A stretch of 64,000 bases of DNA. Source: Proteromonas lacertae (Eukaryota > Sar > Bigyra > Opalinata > Proteromonadidae). Shown in pieces: positions 1-9,540 of this stretch. Within the stretch, counting starts at the first letter, position 1. Each line of letters opens with the position of its first letter. The position numbers were made by a program, and so were the translations under genes. The notes under the pieces are model-generated. The model had not been told where the DNA came from. It did not search any database and saw nothing but the letters and a program-made list of their open reading frames with translations. The stretch spans positions 1 through 64,000 of the forward strand of contig NGBS01001194.1 of assembly GCA_002245135.1 (NCBI GenBank), read 5' to 3'.

Positions 1-106
1 AACCCTAACCCTAACCCTAACCCTAACCCTAACCCTAACCCTAACCCTAACCCTAACCCTAACCCTAACCCTAACCCTAACCCTAACCCTAACCCTAACC
101 CTAACC

Positions 107-147
<41 letters not shown>

Positions 148-281
148 CCCTAACCCTAACCCTAACCCTAACCCTAACCCTAACCCTAACCCTAACCCTA
201 ACCCTAACCCTAACCCTAACCCTAACCCTAACCCTAACCCTAACCCTAACCCTAACCCTAACCCTAACCCTAACCCTAACC

Positions 282-322
<41 letters not shown>

Positions 323-406
323 CCCTAACCCTAACCCTAACCCTAACCCTAACCCTAACCCCTAACCCTAACCCTAACCCCCTAACCCTAACCCTAACCC
401 TAACCC
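1..406. repeat. Telomere, (CCCTAA)n array
   Basis: An almost uninterrupted CCCTAA hexamer array occupies the left edge. The complementary strand reads TTAGGG toward the left end, as expected for a left chromosome terminus. A few variant units are visible: CCCTAAA near 125 and 300, and units with extra C near 360 and 380. The array ends abruptly at about 406 and the next open reading frame begins within 20 bp, so there is no subtelomeric buffer. TTAGGG is the ancestral eukaryotic telomere type and does not by itself identify the lineage. Confidence 0.98.
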
Positions 407-425
407 GAATATTGAGAAAGTGAAA

Positions 426-1169
426 ATGAGAAATATATGGACACATGGAAATTATATTGATTTAGGAGCTAATAATGGTGATTCATTGGTATGGTTTTAT
501 AATATTTACATGAATAATATAAAATACTCAATATTATATCCAAGAAAATTAGTTAATATATCCAAGAATTTTAAAACATATATTTTTGAAGCAAATCCAA
601 ACTTATGTGGTGAAATATATAAAGTTGTAGAATATATTAAAAATATAACCAAACTAATATATTTTTATATATACTGCCCTGTCATTGTTAGTATATATGA
701 AGGAAAAGATGTTATGACAATAGCTACGAATGATCTTGCTTCATCTAAATATTATAATAATAATTTCCAAAATAAATATAGGAAAAATTATACAATACCA
801 GTGATTAATATAACAAAATTCATTATCGAAAATATCCCATCAAAAGATTTTAATGTTATGAAAATTGATGTAGAAGGTGAAGAGCATTTCATTATGACTA
901 AATTAATGGAAAATAATATATTAACAAAATTTGATATAATATACTCAGAGTTTCATTTAGGCGATCTTAATAATCCTGTAAATGAAAAAGCATCTACTAA
1001 TTATCATAATTTTCTCTCTTATACATATAAGTATGGAATTGAAATATACGAAGAATTAAATATTACATCCAACCATATTAATCATTATTTAGACACTTAT
1101 AATGAATTATTTTCTTGTAGAAAGGGGTTTATTACTAATTTTAGAATAATACATGAGTTAATATTATGA
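426..1169 (+). CDS. FkbM-type methyltransferase, probably 5'-truncated by telomere
   Basis: This is an FkbM (Methyltransf_21) family SAM-dependent O-methyltransferase-like protein, probably acting on sugars or glycans. Visible motifs are IDLGANNGDS near the N-terminus (SAM-binding motif I) and MKIDVEGEEH around residues 155-165, the family acidic motif. The first ATG is at 426, and the same frame stays open leftwards into the telomere array. The paralogue at 2150 has an N-terminal membrane anchor and about 90 residues before motif I; this copy has only about ten. I infer that a break removed the 5' part and the end was capped by telomere addition, leaving no obvious promoter. Its stop codon overlaps the end of the convergent gene on the other strand by 6 bp. 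The catalytic core looks intact, but expression is doubtful. Confidence 0.75.
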   Translation: MRNIWTHGNYIDLGANNGDSLVWFYNIYMNNIKYSILYPRKLVNISKNFKTYIFEANPNLCGEIYKVVEYIKNITKLIYFYIYCPVIVSIYEGKDVMTIATNDLASSKYYNNNFQNKYRKNYTIPVINITKFIIENIPSKDFNVMKIDVEGEEHFIMTKLMENNILTKFDIIYSEFHLGDLNNPVNEKASTNYHNFLSYTYKYGIEIYEELNITSNHINHYLDTYNELFSCRKGFITNFRIIHELIL

Positions 1170-2126
1170 ATTTTTTAGAGTATACATTTTTACTAATTCT
1201 TCATTTCTATCATATTGGTGAACAATTAATGGTACAGTACCATCTTCATTATGTAAGCAGTTATTACTTCTATCTAATTTCATAATTTGTATCATATCAA
1301 TAATAACAGTTAAAACTACTCCATTTTGATTTTTATTAATATAAAACTTTATATCTTTGAAATATCCAGTATAATAAGCATAATTTAATGTGCCTTGTTC
1401 AGCAGTATCAACATAGTTATATGAAATAAATTGACAGTATTGTTTTAGAAAAGATAAAAAATGTTTATGAGTACCTAAAAAACACCCAGAGTTTAAAATC
1501 TTTTTGTTTATAATCTTTAAATAATCTCTATAGGGTTTAATCCACATTAAATTATTTATAATATCATCTTTTATAAAAATGTTATCTTTTGATTCCTCAA
1601 CTACATAGAAGCCGTCTTTAAAATTCCACTCGAATGGATTTCCTTGAAATACTACATCTCTTGTATCTAAACTAATTATATGACTATATTTCTTTCCATA
1701 TACTAGCAACCAACAAAATAATATAGAATATCTGTATATATTCCATTTAAAGTTATATTTTCTATTCTCAATCATACACGTCTTTAAGAATATTTTATTA
1801 ATTGGAAAATGTATATTCTGTGATGAATAGAATGGCCAATTGTTTTTAATTAATAATGGAGTAACATTATAATCATTGAATTGCTTCTTTAATTTCATTA
1901 AATCATCAACCAAAATAGGCATTAGCAAATCACCTTTATAATTATTCCTTCTTAATGAAACAACAAACAATTTCAGTTTTTCCCAACTATATCCACAAGC
2001 AAATCCATAAACTAATGTAAAATTTGAAGTGTTGTATCTATTTCTTCTAAAAATCGTTTCAGATGCATTTAAAATAAAATACAATATCGCAAATAATATA
2101 GATGATATAAAATACAAATTATTCAT
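1164..2126 (-). CDS. Type II membrane GT-A glycosyltransferase (paralogue 1)
   Basis: This is one of four related glycosyltransferase-like proteins in the window. The open frame reaches an ATG at 2171, but the ATG at 2126 gives a typical short cytoplasmic tail followed by a hydrophobic anchor (about residues 4-21), so I prefer it; it also avoids overlap with the divergent gene starting at 2150. A DxD-like motif sits in SLDTRDVVFQGNPF, followed by NSGCFLGTH, TAEQGTLNY and, near the C-terminus, NEDGTVPLIVHQYD; all recur in the three paralogues. I infer a Golgi sugar-nucleotide-dependent transferase. The donor and acceptor sugars cannot be told. It is intronless and convergent with the upstream methyltransferase. 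Confidence 0.7.
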   Translation of the reverse strand: MNNLYFISSILFAILYFILNASETIFRRNRYNTSNFTLVYGFACGYSWEKLKLFVVSLRRNNYKGDLLMPILVDDLMKLKKQFNDYNVTPLLIKNNWPFYSSQNIHFPINKIFLKTCMIENRKYNFKWNIYRYSILFCWLLVYGKKYSHIISLDTRDVVFQGNPFEWNFKDGFYVVEESKDNIFIKDDIINNLMWIKPYRDYLKIINKKILNSGCFLGTHKHFLSFLKQYCQFISYNYVDTAEQGTLNYAYYTGYFKDIKFYINKNQNGVVLTVIIDMIQIMKLDRSNNCLHNEDGTVPLIVHQYDRNEELVKMYTLKNS

Positions 2127-2149
2127 TTTATTTGATATTACTATGTCAA

Positions 2150-3010
2150 ATGATAGTTTATTCGATTTCATTTATATTTTTTATCATTTTATTATTTGCA
2201 TATAAAAGTAGTTTTAGAAGTTCTATTAATCATATTAATTACAGATGGGATGGCAAAACAGTAATATGTAATGAATGTAATGAGGATATTGAATTAGCTG
2301 TTGTAAATAGAATAAAGCCACACTATGATATATATGTAAGGAAAAGAAATGACTTATTATCTAACGTAATTAAAAGAACAGGTGATTGGACTGACTGTAA
2401 GACTATTATGGATTTATGGTTTTCATTGCCAGGATTAGAAAAAGATGATTATTTCATGGATGCAGGAGCTAACATAGGAATATGTTCATTTGATATGTTA
2501 AATGTCGGTGTAAAGACTATAGCTATAGAACCAATACCTAATAATTTAAAATTAATGACAAAGACATTATTGCATAATTACATATGGATTGAAAATATAA
2601 CGCTATTTGCTGTTGGATTAAGTAATCTAGAACAAGTAAAGAATATAAATATTGAAAAAGGAAATTGGGGAGGTTCTTCACTTATAAATTTAAACCAAAA
2701 TTATCTAAAGAAAGAAATACATATAATGAAATTAGATACACTTTTACAAAATTTTAATAGAACAATTCATTTAGCTTCAGTTGATATTCAAGGATATGAA
2801 GTATATATGCTACAAGGATCTACGGAAATATTGAAAAGAAAACTAATTAGGCATTTTTATATGGAAATTTGGTGTGAGGCTTTAGAAAAATTAAATATGA
2901 CTGAAAATGATGTATATGATATATTCCAAAAAAATGGATATAGAATTAGAAAAAAAGAAAGATGTTCTCCTAAAATATCATTTGATATTGTTGCATCATT
3001 AATAGAATAA
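2150..3010 (+). CDS. Membrane-anchored FkbM-type methyltransferase
   Basis: This is an FkbM (Methyltransf_21) family protein. The ATG at 2150 is followed directly by a hydrophobic anchor (about residues 2-17), then a stem, then the methyltransferase core. FMDAGANIGICSF is the SAM-binding motif I and AIEPIPNNLKLM is motif II; SVDIQGYEVYMLQGS is the family motif that contacts SAM or substrate. The length (286 residues) suits the family. The anchor suggests action in the secretory pathway on a glycan, for example methylating a sugar hydroxyl. It is divergent from the glycosyltransferase at 2126, with only 23 bp between the two start codons. Function is inferred from the family; no substrate can be named. 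Confidence 0.8.
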   Translation: MIVYSISFIFFIILLFAYKSSFRSSINHINYRWDGKTVICNECNEDIELAVVNRIKPHYDIYVRKRNDLLSNVIKRTGDWTDCKTIMDLWFSLPGLEKDDYFMDAGANIGICSFDMLNVGVKTIAIEPIPNNLKLMTKTLLHNYIWIENITLFAVGLSNLEQVKNINIEKGNWGGSSLINLNQNYLKKEIHIMKLDTLLQNFNRTIHLASVDIQGYEVYMLQGSTEILKRKLIRHFYMEIWCEALEKLNMTENDVYDIFQKNGYRIRKKERCSPKISFDIVASLIE

Positions 3011-3039
3011 TTATCAAGTTATAGTAAATGTATTTATAA

Positions 3040-4215
3040 ATGAAAATAATATTAAATTTTACATTTTTTTTAACTATTTTATTATTATTAATACTGCATT
3101 TTTGCTTTTTAAATCACTATATTTACTATTCAGTTACATTAATTGAGATGAAATTTTCATATACATTTAAAAATTATTCAAGTATCTTTGATAGTCACTA
3201 TATAATATATAGAGACATAAATAAAGAAAATATACAAATATCTAAAGATTATTTAATAGAAATAAATACACAGTATGATGATATATTATTTCTGATACCT
3301 TTATACAGAATATTAATAAAATCAAATTATGTATTGCTATGTAGTGATGAAATGAGTTACAATCTTAATATAGAATTCAAACACAACACTCATACTTATA
3401 TCCTCCATAAAAATTGTATATATTTTAATATTACATATTTAAAATATTTACATTTGCATAGTAATATTTTTAGAAATTGTAAATTTAAAACTGTGTATGA
3501 AAAACTTCAAAGTAATGAATTTATATTAACAAAAAACAGTATATGTGAATATAGCGCTTATTCTAATAGTTATACTGTAGTAACAACAGCTTATAAAAGA
3601 AATAATTTTGAATTACAAATGATAGATTTTATGAAACAGATTAATCCTCCTAACAATATTATACTAGTTCATGATAGAAATTATGTTAAAGTAGATCATA
3701 GCAAATATAATATTATTTACATTCATACTATAAACTTTGCTGCAGGATATTATTTTAGATATTTAATGTCATTGTTATCTCCTGATGAAGAAGTTATTAT
3801 TTATGATGATGATTTCTTTCCCAAAAATAGAGAATCTCATTCTAAATGGATAGAAAAAGTTAAAACATATGGTAGTAGTATAATTGGTAATCGTTTTGGT
3901 GTAGAGAATAATATAGCATGGTGTGCTACTCCATTAATTATGCACAGAAAATGGTTGTATTTAATATGGTATAATAGAATTTATGAGCCAAGAACAAATG
4001 AAGATGGTCATATGTCATTTTCATTGTTACTATTATGCAACATAAAGTGTATTTATAACCCAATGAATGGATTAAAAAGTAAAGAAGACAATTTATCTTC
4101 TTCAGGAATTTATAATATCACTAGAAATGATTGGAAAAACTATACATCTTACATAAATAGTTTATTAAATTCTAAATACATATACAATATAAAAGAAAAA
4201 TATTCAATATTTTAA
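3040..4215 (+). CDS. GT64/exostosin-like type II glycosyltransferase
   Basis: This is a 391-residue protein with an N-terminal membrane anchor (about residues 5-28), a stem of roughly 150 residues, and a GT-A-like domain. That domain shows TVVTTAYKR (strand 1 of a GT-A fold), then EEVIIYDDDFFP with a DDD metal-binding motif, and later TNEDGHMSF. The order resembles glycosyltransferase family 64 (exostosin C-terminal domain), but similarity is weak and another GT-A family is possible. It starts 29 bp after the FkbM gene on the same strand. It is intronless. A role in Golgi glycan elongation is inference. Confidence 0.55.
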   Translation: MKIILNFTFFLTILLLLILHFCFLNHYIYYSVTLIEMKFSYTFKNYSSIFDSHYIIYRDINKENIQISKDYLIEINTQYDDILFLIPLYRILIKSNYVLLCSDEMSYNLNIEFKHNTHTYILHKNCIYFNITYLKYLHLHSNIFRNCKFKTVYEKLQSNEFILTKNSICEYSAYSNSYTVVTTAYKRNNFELQMIDFMKQINPPNNIILVHDRNYVKVDHSKYNIIYIHTINFAAGYYFRYLMSLLSPDEEVIIYDDDFFPKNRESHSKWIEKVKTYGSSIIGNRFGVENNIAWCATPLIMHRKWLYLIWYNRIYEPRTNEDGHMSFSLLLLCNIKCIYNPMNGLKSKEDNLSSSGIYNITRNDWKNYTSYINSLLNSKYIYNIKEKYSIF

Positions 4216-4232
4216 AAGACAATTTATAATGT

Positions 4233-5266
4233 TTAATAAAAATATAAAAATTGTACAATATGTTCTTTACAACCTTTTCCAATAGTCTTCACGCAATCAT
4301 TGTTCTTTTCATAATCTATACATTTTCCACTTTTGTATAAACTTACTATTCCGTATGAACTTTGATTTGTAAGTAGGAAATAATCTCCTCTTGATAATAT
4401 TTCCAACTCAATAGCAGCAACAACATCATCTGTTTCTTTTCTTTTTACTTTTTGTGTTGTATATACAAACCCGTTATGATTAGAATCATCAATTATTTTT
4501 CTCTTTATCGATGTACAATCAGATGCAATAAACCATTTATTAATTCTATATTTTTGAGATAATTTCTTTGAATTATTAATAAAAAAGTATATATCATTAT
4601 CATTTAAAAAGTTTCTATAATCTTTAAAATCACATGATCCTTTTCGAATCTGTAATGATATAAAGCTATTTGTATTATACAAAAAGTAGTCTACTCTTTG
4701 TATAAGTTCTTTTCTTAATTTTATTAATTTAAACACTTCAAAATATGATTCTAATATTTGTTTTCTTTTTTCTATTTTTGTTGCACTTTTTATTAACCTA
4801 TTTCTTTTTAATTTTATATAAACTCCTTCTATTTCGACTATATACTTCATTAATTCGCACCACATATTGTTAAACTGAATTATGTATTCTGTTCTACTAA
4901 TAAGATTATCTAATCGTTTATAATTTCTATATTCACATACTTCATTATTTCTTTTAAAATCATATTTTCTATCAGTTGAAGTTAAATTAAAATACCCTTC
5001 AATTTCATATAATTCATAGAAATTATCCCATCCTATAACTTATATTATTACTCATTAAATATACAATGTGGATTTCTATCATTTATTAAAGACAAAATCA
5101 ATAAATTAGCTACAGCCATTAATCTATTTCCTAAACCTGAAGAAACACTTTCGTAGTAATGTCCAAATAGATTATTATTAAAGTATCTACTTTTTGTTGT
5201 ATATTTTAAATAAATTACAGTTAAAATAATAAATATAAATAACATAAATAGAGTAAAAATTAACAT
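4233..5266 (-). CDS. Fucosyltransferase-like enzyme, two exons
   Basis: Exon 1 (5266-5065) encodes a signal anchor and the motif SGLGNRLMAVANL, the GDP-sugar-binding start typical of FUT8/plant FUT/POFUT-type fucosyltransferases. Exon 2 (5038-4233) carries ISLQIRKGSCDF, a variant of the H-x-R-x-G-D motif, then KWFIASDCTSIKRK and SRGDYFLLTNQSSYG, the usual C-terminal blocks. A 26-nt GT..AG intron at 5039-5064 restores the frame between them; without it exon 1 stops at once. The protein would be about 335 residues, Golgi-located and type II. The ATG overlaps the stop codon of the GT15 gene upstream. The acceptor is unknown, and loss of the histidine in the R-x-G motif may alter activity. Confidence 0.65.
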
Positions 5267-6240
5267 CCTCTATGGCAATACTTAACTGATTTAGGGACAG
5301 AAATTTTGGTATAGTTATATGCAAATAACGACAAACTTATATATCTAAGTGGAGCATCACCCCACCTATAGATAAACTGTCCATAACTTAAATCAACCAA
5401 ATTAACAAATTGAAAAATTTCTACACTTCTAAAGAAACTCATTTTACAAATCTCTAAATTATTATAATATAATAAAACACTTTGATTAAATGTATTTTTG
5501 TAATTAATTTCATCCTTAATGTCTATTTTTAATAATTTAACATATGATAATGTGAATTCTTTTAATCCTACAACAACATAATCATCATCATTCATTATTC
5601 TATTATGCATATAAATCATATCACCTTTCATATAACTAAACAAATTCAATTTTGTTCTTATAATAGACTCAGAATCTAATCTCATGTAATATTCAACATC
5701 ACATAACGAAGGATGTAGAAAAACATCTCGAAAAAAAAACCTACACATGTGCTGATAATTCCATTTTCCTCTTTGGCGAAAATTTGGTGTATAAGCAGAT
5801 TCATTAAACTTATATGGAAATTTTGAGAAAGTATCTGATATATCAATAACAGTGTATTTTACACCTCTATACACCTCATTTGAATTCTTCTTTTCTGTAT
5901 TATAGAAAATCAATTTGTCATGATAATTTTGAATTAGAAAATCATAATTTTTGTTAATAAATTGTATTATTTCTTCATAAAATAACAATACAATAATAGC
6001 TTTTTTGTTTCCTTTACATTCCTTGATTATGTCATATTCATTATTTATAAACAATAGTCTATGATTATATAGTACAACTGAGTCTTTAAACATTTGTGAT
6101 ATTGTACTATTATCATCAAGAACTATTTTAGAAAATGTGTAATTATAATTATTATTTCTTTTGATAAATCTAAAACAAATAATATTTAATAATAGACAGA
6201 ATATTATACTATAATATTTCAATAAATTTAAATTATGCAT
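5260..6240 (-). CDS. GT15 (Kre2/Mnt1-type) mannosyltransferase-like protein
   Basis: This is a 326-residue type II membrane protein. The anchor is near residues 8-26. The blocks KWNYQHMCRFF, YYMRLDSESII and FIYRWGDAPLRYISLSLF match the pattern of glycosyltransferase family 15, the alpha-1,2-mannosyltransferases best known from fungal O- and N-glycan mannosylation. The DAPLR block holds an aspartate conserved in that family. Members normally act in the Golgi with GDP-mannose and manganese. The stop codon TAA overlaps the ATG of the next gene (ATGTTAA). It is intronless. Family assignment is fairly secure, the exact linkage is not. Confidence 0.75.
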   Translation of the reverse strand: MHNLNLLKYYSIIFCLLLNIICFRFIKRNNNYNYTFSKIVLDDNSTISQMFKDSVVLYNHRLLFINNEYDIIKECKGNKKAIIVLLFYEEIIQFINKNYDFLIQNYHDKLIFYNTEKKNSNEVYRGVKYTVIDISDTFSKFPYKFNESAYTPNFRQRGKWNYQHMCRFFFRDVFLHPSLCDVEYYMRLDSESIIRTKLNLFSYMKGDMIYMHNRIMNDDDYVVVGLKEFTLSYVKLLKIDIKDEINYKNTFNQSVLLYYNNLEICKMSFFRSVEIFQFVNLVDLSYGQFIYRWGDAPLRYISLSLFAYNYTKISVPKSVKYCHRGC

Positions 6241-6470
6241 TTATATTTTTATTAACATCTTAATTTCTGTTTCTTTTATATTCTTTAATCATCTAAATTT
6301 ACATATATAACAGATATCTCGCTAATTAGAGACTAAATAATTCATTATTTTATGAGAAATGAGTATTATTTTCGACCAATTTAAGAAATAAAAATGAAAA
6401 TATAGATAATATTATTAAATGGAATCAAAATTGTTTTTCAAGCATAAAACAACAAATATAACAAAATTAT
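6241..6470. other. Intergenic 230 bp, largest gap inside the glycan cluster
   Basis: This is AT-rich sequence between the GT15 gene and the next GT-A gene, both on the minus strand. It holds no open frame or recognised RNA gene. Because every other junction in the minus-strand cluster is 54 bp or less, this gap is the most likely place for a separate promoter inside the cluster; that is inference only. Confidence 0.4.
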
Positions 6471-7604
6471 TTATACATTTTTATTTACATGTTTAAATAT
6501 AAAAGCTTTATACTTACTTTTTCTTGATTCTGTCCCATATTTTAATCCCACATCATATTGATGAACTATTGCAGGTATTGTCCCATCTTCATTAACAATA
6601 GTTAGATTTTCATTTGGTTCAAATCCTTCTTTATTATTACCTAAATCTAACCCTATAACTCTTGCATATCCATGTTCTGCTTCAAATATATAAACAGGAA
6701 AATCAAACTCATTCTTATTATAAATGTACCAATTTAAAATACCTTGATCACATGTATCTACTCTTATTTTATTCTTTAAATGCATATTATACATCAACTC
6801 TGTATATTCTTTTAAAAAATCTCTCATTTCTTCACTTGAACCGAATATTTGCCCAGCATTTATGAATGTATTATTTAAAAGATGTTTTGGTGGATTTAAA
6901 TTATAAAACCAATTATAATTACACCTGCTACATTTTTTTGATTCATAATATTTACAATGTTGAGTTTCATGAGTTAAATATATACCTTTATTATAACTCC
7001 ATTCAAATGGATTATTTTGAAATAACACATCTCTAAAGTCACTTGTTAGAATAAAATTATATTTTGATGAGTATTTTGTTAACCATACATACATTAGAAA
7101 AAATCTTACATTTGCAAAAAAGAATACATCCTGTGGTATAACTGACATTTTCTTTAAAATTTCTTCAGATATTGGATATTCTTTATTATCAGGCTTATAA
7201 TATGGATATATTTTTGAAAATATGATTGGTTGTATGTTATACTTTTCAAACATTTTCATATATATGTAAAAACTACTATCTAATGTAAAACATATAATAT
7301 CTGCTTTATATCCTGTGTCTCTTAATGAAATAAAAAATGGTTCAACGATTGAATAATTATAAATAGCTAAAAGACCTATTACAACATATTTTCTATTTAC
7401 TTTATCATCATTTACAAAGCTTGTATATTGAGGATTAATTATAATTTTGTATTTGTGATTAAACAGGTTACTTTGTATTACTTTTTGTTCCTTTATTCCA
7501 TTTACTCTTCTTAATGTTGAACTGCTATAATTTAAGATTCTATATTCATCAAATGATATAAATATTAGGAAAATAAATAAAATATAGTAATATTTAAATC
7601 TCAT
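6471..7604 (-). CDS. Type II membrane GT-A glycosyltransferase (paralogue 2)
   Basis: This is a 377-residue paralogue of the proteins at 1.2, 11.4 and 12.5 kb and is closest to the 11.4-kb gene. It has an N-terminal anchor (about residues 5-18), then the DxD-like motif in LTSDFRDVLFQNNPFEW, the block LTHETQHCKYYESKKC, FINAGQIFGSSEEM, DTCDQGILNW and the C-terminal NEDGTIPAIVHQYD. A four-cysteine cluster after the ETQHC block (CKYY, KKCSRCNY) is shared in part with the 11.4-kb copy. The family is consistent with a nucleotide-sugar-dependent Golgi transferase. It is intronless and only 27 bp downstream of the AT3 gene on the same strand. Substrate unknown. Confidence 0.7.
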   Translation of the reverse strand: MRFKYYYILFIFLIFISFDEYRILNYSSSTLRRVNGIKEQKVIQSNLFNHKYKIIINPQYTSFVNDDKVNRKYVVIGLLAIYNYSIVEPFFISLRDTGYKADIICFTLDSSFYIYMKMFEKYNIQPIIFSKIYPYYKPDNKEYPISEEILKKMSVIPQDVFFFANVRFFLMYVWLTKYSSKYNFILTSDFRDVLFQNNPFEWSYNKGIYLTHETQHCKYYESKKCSRCNYNWFYNLNPPKHLLNNTFINAGQIFGSSEEMRDFLKEYTELMYNMHLKNKIRVDTCDQGILNWYIYNKNEFDFPVYIFEAEHGYARVIGLDLGNNKEGFEPNENLTIVNEDGTIPAIVHQYDVGLKYGTESRKSKYKAFIFKHVNKNV

Positions 7605-7631
7605 AAATAATTTAGATATTGAAAATTTATA

Positions 7632-9506
7632 TCACATAATAGCATATTCACATTTAAATGTATTATTACAATTTAAATTATTCATCCTCCTTTGTTTTTC
7701 AAAATGAATATAGTTGAGCAATTTTTTTGATAAAGTTTGAGTAAAATAGAATGTCATATGATTGTTATCCATATAAATAGGTATTGAATCCCATATATAG
7801 TAACATTTAAATGATTTTAAACATATATAAGGCAACATATCAATATAATGAACTTTTTCATTAGAATGAATTGGAAACTTTAGACGAGTTGCATTCATTC
7901 CCATCAAAGAATAGCAATTATCATAATTTGATGTTGATAATAGGCATATGTTTGGATCTTCCTTAAAATGAGGAGAATCATGTATAACATAAATTTCATT
8001 ACAATGATTTAACAATATATCAATGTATAATATATAATTTGCTGCAAATACAGTATTATTACTTACGTCACTCAAATAATGAGCACTTACAATGTAATTT
8101 ACTTTTGGAATTAACTTAAATAATTTATGTAAATTTCTATAATTCTTTGTCAAAATAGTATCTTGCCAAAAATATAAGTAGAGTATTACATAATTCATTT
8201 CTCTTGCATATGGTACTATAGAGTTAAACCATTGTTCACCATGTGAATCAGTCAATAATAAAACAATAGGATAGTTGTTAATCATATTTATATGTTTTTT
8301 AGATTTTAATGGACAAAGACATTGACTATTAAGAAAATCTCTCCACATTTGTTTAACTCTATCGGGTGAATAAATCATATGCTTCGATTTTACATGGCAA
8401 TATTCAAGACAATTATTAACGACTATTTTTTTATCAGATAAATTATTATACTTGTTATTTAAGTACTTACTATTATTGACATAAAGTATTATGCATATCA
8501 TTAGTATAGAAGTAAATGATAGAATATAAAAACACACAATTTTTTTATTGGTTTTCATTTTTCTTATCGGTGTCTCATAGAATCTATATATCAAAAATGA
8601 TATTATTGAAGTAAATAATAACAATATACTAAAATACAATATGTTTTTCTCTTCTTTACCATAGGAATATAAAATTATATAATGAAATAGGTAAAAACTG
8701 TATGATATATTTCCTAAATTAATTAACATTACGGATTTAAGAATTAATGAATTATTCTCATTAGATAATATTAAATATGCAATTGCTAGAGGAAATAAGC
8801 TTAAAGGAGAAGGGAATAACATTTCATTTCTTACAATAAAACCAAAAAGAATAATAAGCATAATTAGTATATCACTATTAAACAAAAGTCCACATGTTTT
8901 ATTTATACTTGTTGATAATACACCAAATAATAGTTGCCATATTCTTGATAAAATAGAAAAATAAGATATAGAATGATGTATTATGTTTATATACAACGAA
9001 TAAATAAAGCTAATAGTTATTAATAATATCAATATGGTTGTCTTTTTGTACAATACTAGAATACAGAATGGGAAAAACAAGTAAAATTGATCTTCAACTG
9101 CTAAAGACCAAAAATGAAGAACAATAGATGATGCTTCGCTTTGTGATAAATAATCAACTGATAAATAAATAAATCTATAATTAGATAATGATAATAAAGA
9201 ATATAAAATATCTAATAGTTGTTTCTTTTGATATAATAAGTTCATCTTTTTAGTGATTAAAATAGAAATCAATAATGATAAATGAGAAACTGGAAAAAGT
9301 CTTTTTACTCTATTTTTATAAAATATATTCACTGATTTGTCACATTTTGACAAATATGATAAAATATTTACAAATCCTGATATAAAGAAAAAAATATCTA
9401 CTCCAATAAATCCTGAAGGTAAAACATTTTTATTATAATGATAAAGAAATACAAATAATAGTGATAAACCTCTTAAAGATTGAATGTCCTTTCTAATTTC
9501 ACCCAT
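7632..9506 (-). CDS. AT3-SGNH fused O-acyltransferase
   Basis: This is a 624-residue two-domain protein of the OafA/OatA type. The N-terminal half (residues about 8-330) is a multi-pass Acyl_transf_3 domain with FLYHYNKN (catalytic histidine), GFIGVDIFFFISGF, a basic KNRVKRLFP motif and LHFWSLAVEDQFYLFFP, all hallmarks of the family. The C-terminal half is an extracytoplasmic SGNH-like domain with LLLTDSHGEQW (block I serine) and YMDNNHMT (block V Asp..His). Such proteins move acyl groups across a membrane and place them on glycan hydroxyls; they occur in bacteria and some eukaryotes. It sits 34 bp from a second copy. Start chosen at MGEIRKD, just before the first helix. Confidence 0.85.
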   Translation of the reverse strand: MGEIRKDIQSLRGLSLLFVFLYHYNKNVLPSGFIGVDIFFFISGFVNILSYLSKCDKSVNIFYKNRVKRLFPVSHLSLLISILITKKMNLLYQKKQLLDILYSLLSLSNYRFIYLSVDYLSQSEASSIVLHFWSLAVEDQFYLFFPFCILVLYKKTTILILLITISFIYSLYINIIHHSISYFSILSRIWQLLFGVLSTSINKTCGLLFNSDILIMLIILFGFIVRNEMLFPSPLSLFPLAIAYLILSNENNSLILKSVMLINLGNISYSFYLFHYIILYSYGKEEKNILYFSILLLFTSIISFLIYRFYETPIRKMKTNKKIVCFYILSFTSILMICIILYVNNSKYLNNKYNNLSDKKIVVNNCLEYCHVKSKHMIYSPDRVKQMWRDFLNSQCLCPLKSKKHINMINNYPIVLLLTDSHGEQWFNSIVPYAREMNYVILYLYFWQDTILTKNYRNLHKLFKLIPKVNYIVSAHYLSDVSNNTVFAANYILYIDILLNHCNEIYVIHDSPHFKEDPNICLLSTSNYDNCYSLMGMNATRLKFPIHSNEKVHYIDMLPYICLKSFKCYYIWDSIPIYMDNNHMTFYFTQTLSKKLLNYIHFEKQRRMNNLNCNNTFKCEYAIM

Positions 9507-9540
9507 AAATGTAAATAATTGGATAAAAATAAATGTTCTA

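Noticed and set aside
1-406. CRISPR-like or satellite array
   Set aside because: The hexamer, position at the contig end and strand polarity identify it as telomere.
7605-7631. Spliced-leader acceptor sites in the short gaps of the glycan cluster
   Set aside because: No AG occurs in this 27-bp gap, and none was found immediately before the ATGs of other cluster genes.
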